A DNA stretch of 64,000 nt from Maricaulis sp965228215 (GTDB lineage: Bacteria; Pseudomonadota; Alphaproteobacteria; Caulobacterales; Maricaulaceae). Position numbers and translations under genes: made by a program. The notes beneath the pieces are model-generated. The model worked only from the letters and a program-made list of their open reading frames with translations. It was not told the DNA's origin and did not search any database. Positions 62,916-64,000 of this stretch are shown here, piece by piece. The stretch lies in contig OZ245800.1 in the NCBI GenBank assembly GCA_965228215.1, forward strand, positions 1,116,001 to 1,180,000, written 5' to 3'. Position 1 is the first letter of the stretch. Every line of letters begins with the position of its first letter.

Positions 62916-63757
62916 CGGATGTACCGGGCAGCCGGCGCGCGGGTGTGATCGGCTGGCCGATCCGGCATTCGCTCTCGCCGGTGATCATGAAAGCCTGGCT
63001 GGATGCGGCGGCCATCGATGGCGTCTATGACCGGATCGAGATTGCCCCGGACCAGTTGAAAACCCGGCTGGCCGAGCTCGCCGATGAGGGCGTCCGCGGG
63101 TGCAATGTCACCCTGCCGCACAAACAGGCCGTCCTGGAGCTCTGTGATGGAATCTCCGCGTCTGCCAGAGCGATTGGTGCTGCCAACATACTGACATTCC
63201 AGGATGGAAAATACCACGGCGACAATAGTGATGCCTTTGGTTTTATTGAATCATTACGCGTGGCCGGCGTGAATCCATCCGGTCGCTCGGCTCTCGTCCT
63301 GGGTGCCGGTGGTGCGTCCAGGGCCGTGCTCCACGGTTTGCGCGAAGCCGGTGTTTCCGCCCTCTATCTGAGCAATCGCACGCGGCAAACGGCCGAGACG
63401 CTGGCGTCGGAACTGGCGCCTGAAGCCGAGATCCTCGACTGGGATGGCTTGCTGGATGAACCGGTGACCGCGGATCTCGTAATCAACACGACCGCACTGG
63501 GTCTGCACGGCAATCCGGACCTCCGGCTCAACTGGCAGGACCTGCCCGACAGCTCGATTGCCGTTGATATTGTCTACACGCCCCTGCGTACCGGTTTCCT
63601 TGCCGATGCAGAAGCGCGGGGATGCCGAACGGTTGATGGTCTTGGGATGCTGATCAACCAGGCCCGGCCGAGTTTCGAGGCCTTTTTCGGAACGGCGCCG
63701 GACAGCACGGTCGATATCCGGAGCCTCCTGGTCGAGCAATTGGAGGGCGGGGCATGA
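62912..63757 (+). CDS. aroE: Shikimate dehydrogenase
   Basis: 281 residues, reducing 3-dehydroshikimate with NADPH. Motifs: GWPIRHSLSPVIMKAWL, the catalytic Lys/Asp pair in NVTLPHKQAVLELCD and GDNSDAFG, the NADP loop LGAGGASRAV, and DGLGMLINQA. Its stop overlaps the coaE start (ATGA). Confidence 0.97.
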   Translation: MTDVPGSRRAGVIGWPIRHSLSPVIMKAWLDAAAIDGVYDRIEIAPDQLKTRLAELADEGVRGCNVTLPHKQAVLELCDGISASARAIGAANILTFQDGKYHGDNSDAFGFIESLRVAGVNPSGRSALVLGAGGASRAVLHGLREAGVSALYLSNRTRQTAETLASELAPEAEILDWDGLLDEPVTADLVINTTALGLHGNPDLRLNWQDLPDSSIAVDIVYTPLRTGFLADAEARGCRTVDGLGMLINQARPSFEAFFGTAPDSTVDIRSLLVEQLEGGA

Positions 63758-64000
63758 GCGGACGCATGAAAATCGTGGCGCTGACCGGTTCGATCGGTAT
63801 GGGGAAGTCGGCAACGGCGCGACTCTTCGCGGAAGCCGGCATTCCGGTGTTCGATTCCGATGCCTGTGTTCACGAGCTCTACGCTCCCGGCGGCGCCGCC
63901 GTGGCACCGGTCGAGGATGCTTTTCCCGGTGTCGTGCGCGAAGGCTCGATCGATCGGGAGACCCTGGCGCGGCGTCTGCGAGAGGACGAGACCGGGTTCG
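63754..64000 (+). CDS. coaE: Dephospho-CoA kinase, N-terminal part (partial, runs off the right edge)
   Basis: The last step of coenzyme A synthesis. The P-loop ALTGSIGMGKSATARLF and the family motif VFDSDACVHELY are present; the rest lies outside the window. The ATG at 63754 overlaps the aroE stop; a second ATG at 63766 would begin right at the P-loop strand. Confidence 0.95.
   Translation, partial: MSGRMKIVALTGSIGMGKSATARLFAEAGIPVFDSDACVHELYAPGGAAVAPVEDAFPGVVREGSIDRETLARRLREDETGF

Overview
This is a gene-dense, high-G+C chromosomal segment from an alphaproteobacterium of the Caulobacterales/Maricaulales type. It resembles stalked or dimorphic marine Hyphomonadaceae such as Maricaulis. The evidence is: the origin-proximal order rho-hemJ-hemH-hemE | oriC | ppsR-maf-aroE-coaE; parA-parB-holA-lptE-leuS beside an NtrZ-like protein and a CenR-like regulator; a very large NAD-glutamate dehydrogenase of the Caulobacter GdhZ type; and a perfect CtrA-type box (TTAA-N7-TTAAC) inside the origin. 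I found no insertion sequence, prophage or CRISPR array.

Layout. 1-4.5 kb: the end of a glutaminase whose sampled base composition is lower than its neighbours, an SdpR/SdpI-type repressor/membrane pair with a palindromic operator, an SDR oxidoreductase, pyrF, and small exported or assembly proteins. 4.5-20.6 kb: htpX, a hybrid sensor kinase, rsmB-rpe-heparinase-capD-purH, a lipoprotein hydrolase and gdhZ. 20.6-25.3 kb is the least conventional part: a gene-poor stretch with a strong hairpin, then a four-gene unit (small helical protein, isochorismatase-fold protein lacking its catalytic residues, GNAT, GNAT-like protein) divergent from a LysR-XRE regulator pair. A perfect DnaA box and tRNA-Gly(GCC) follow. 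25.4-38.6 kb: proX, cnoX, Trm112, DUF971, DsrE, a ubiquinone hydroxylase, ftsK with a CtrA-like site, old yellow enzyme, lolA, a TrpF-like protein, xth, cenR and an L,D-transpeptidase. 38.6-52.6 kb: yggS, a ThiE-like gene, ntrZ-like, a porin-like gene, the leuS-lptE-holA run, and the parAB-rsmG-mnmG-mnmE cluster with two perfect parS sites. 52.8-56.9 kb: two related membrane LytTR regulators, an exported protein, a GST, and a small overlapping gene pair. 56.9-64 kb: rho, late heme biosynthesis, the replication origin, then ppsR, maf, aroE and the start of coaE.

How it works together. The right half is the replication and segregation hub. oriC at about 61.0-61.5 kb carries degenerate DnaA boxes, an AT-rich stretch and one CtrA box, which implies cell-cycle gating of initiation. 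parAB and both parS sites lie 10-14 kb away. ftsK, gdhZ, cenR and the NtrZ-like gene link the same region to division, nitrogen status and envelope control. The undescribed material most worth pursuing is the 20.6-25 kb accessory module, the candidate small RNA after lolA, the LytTR pair, and the 56.3-56.9 kb two-gene unit.
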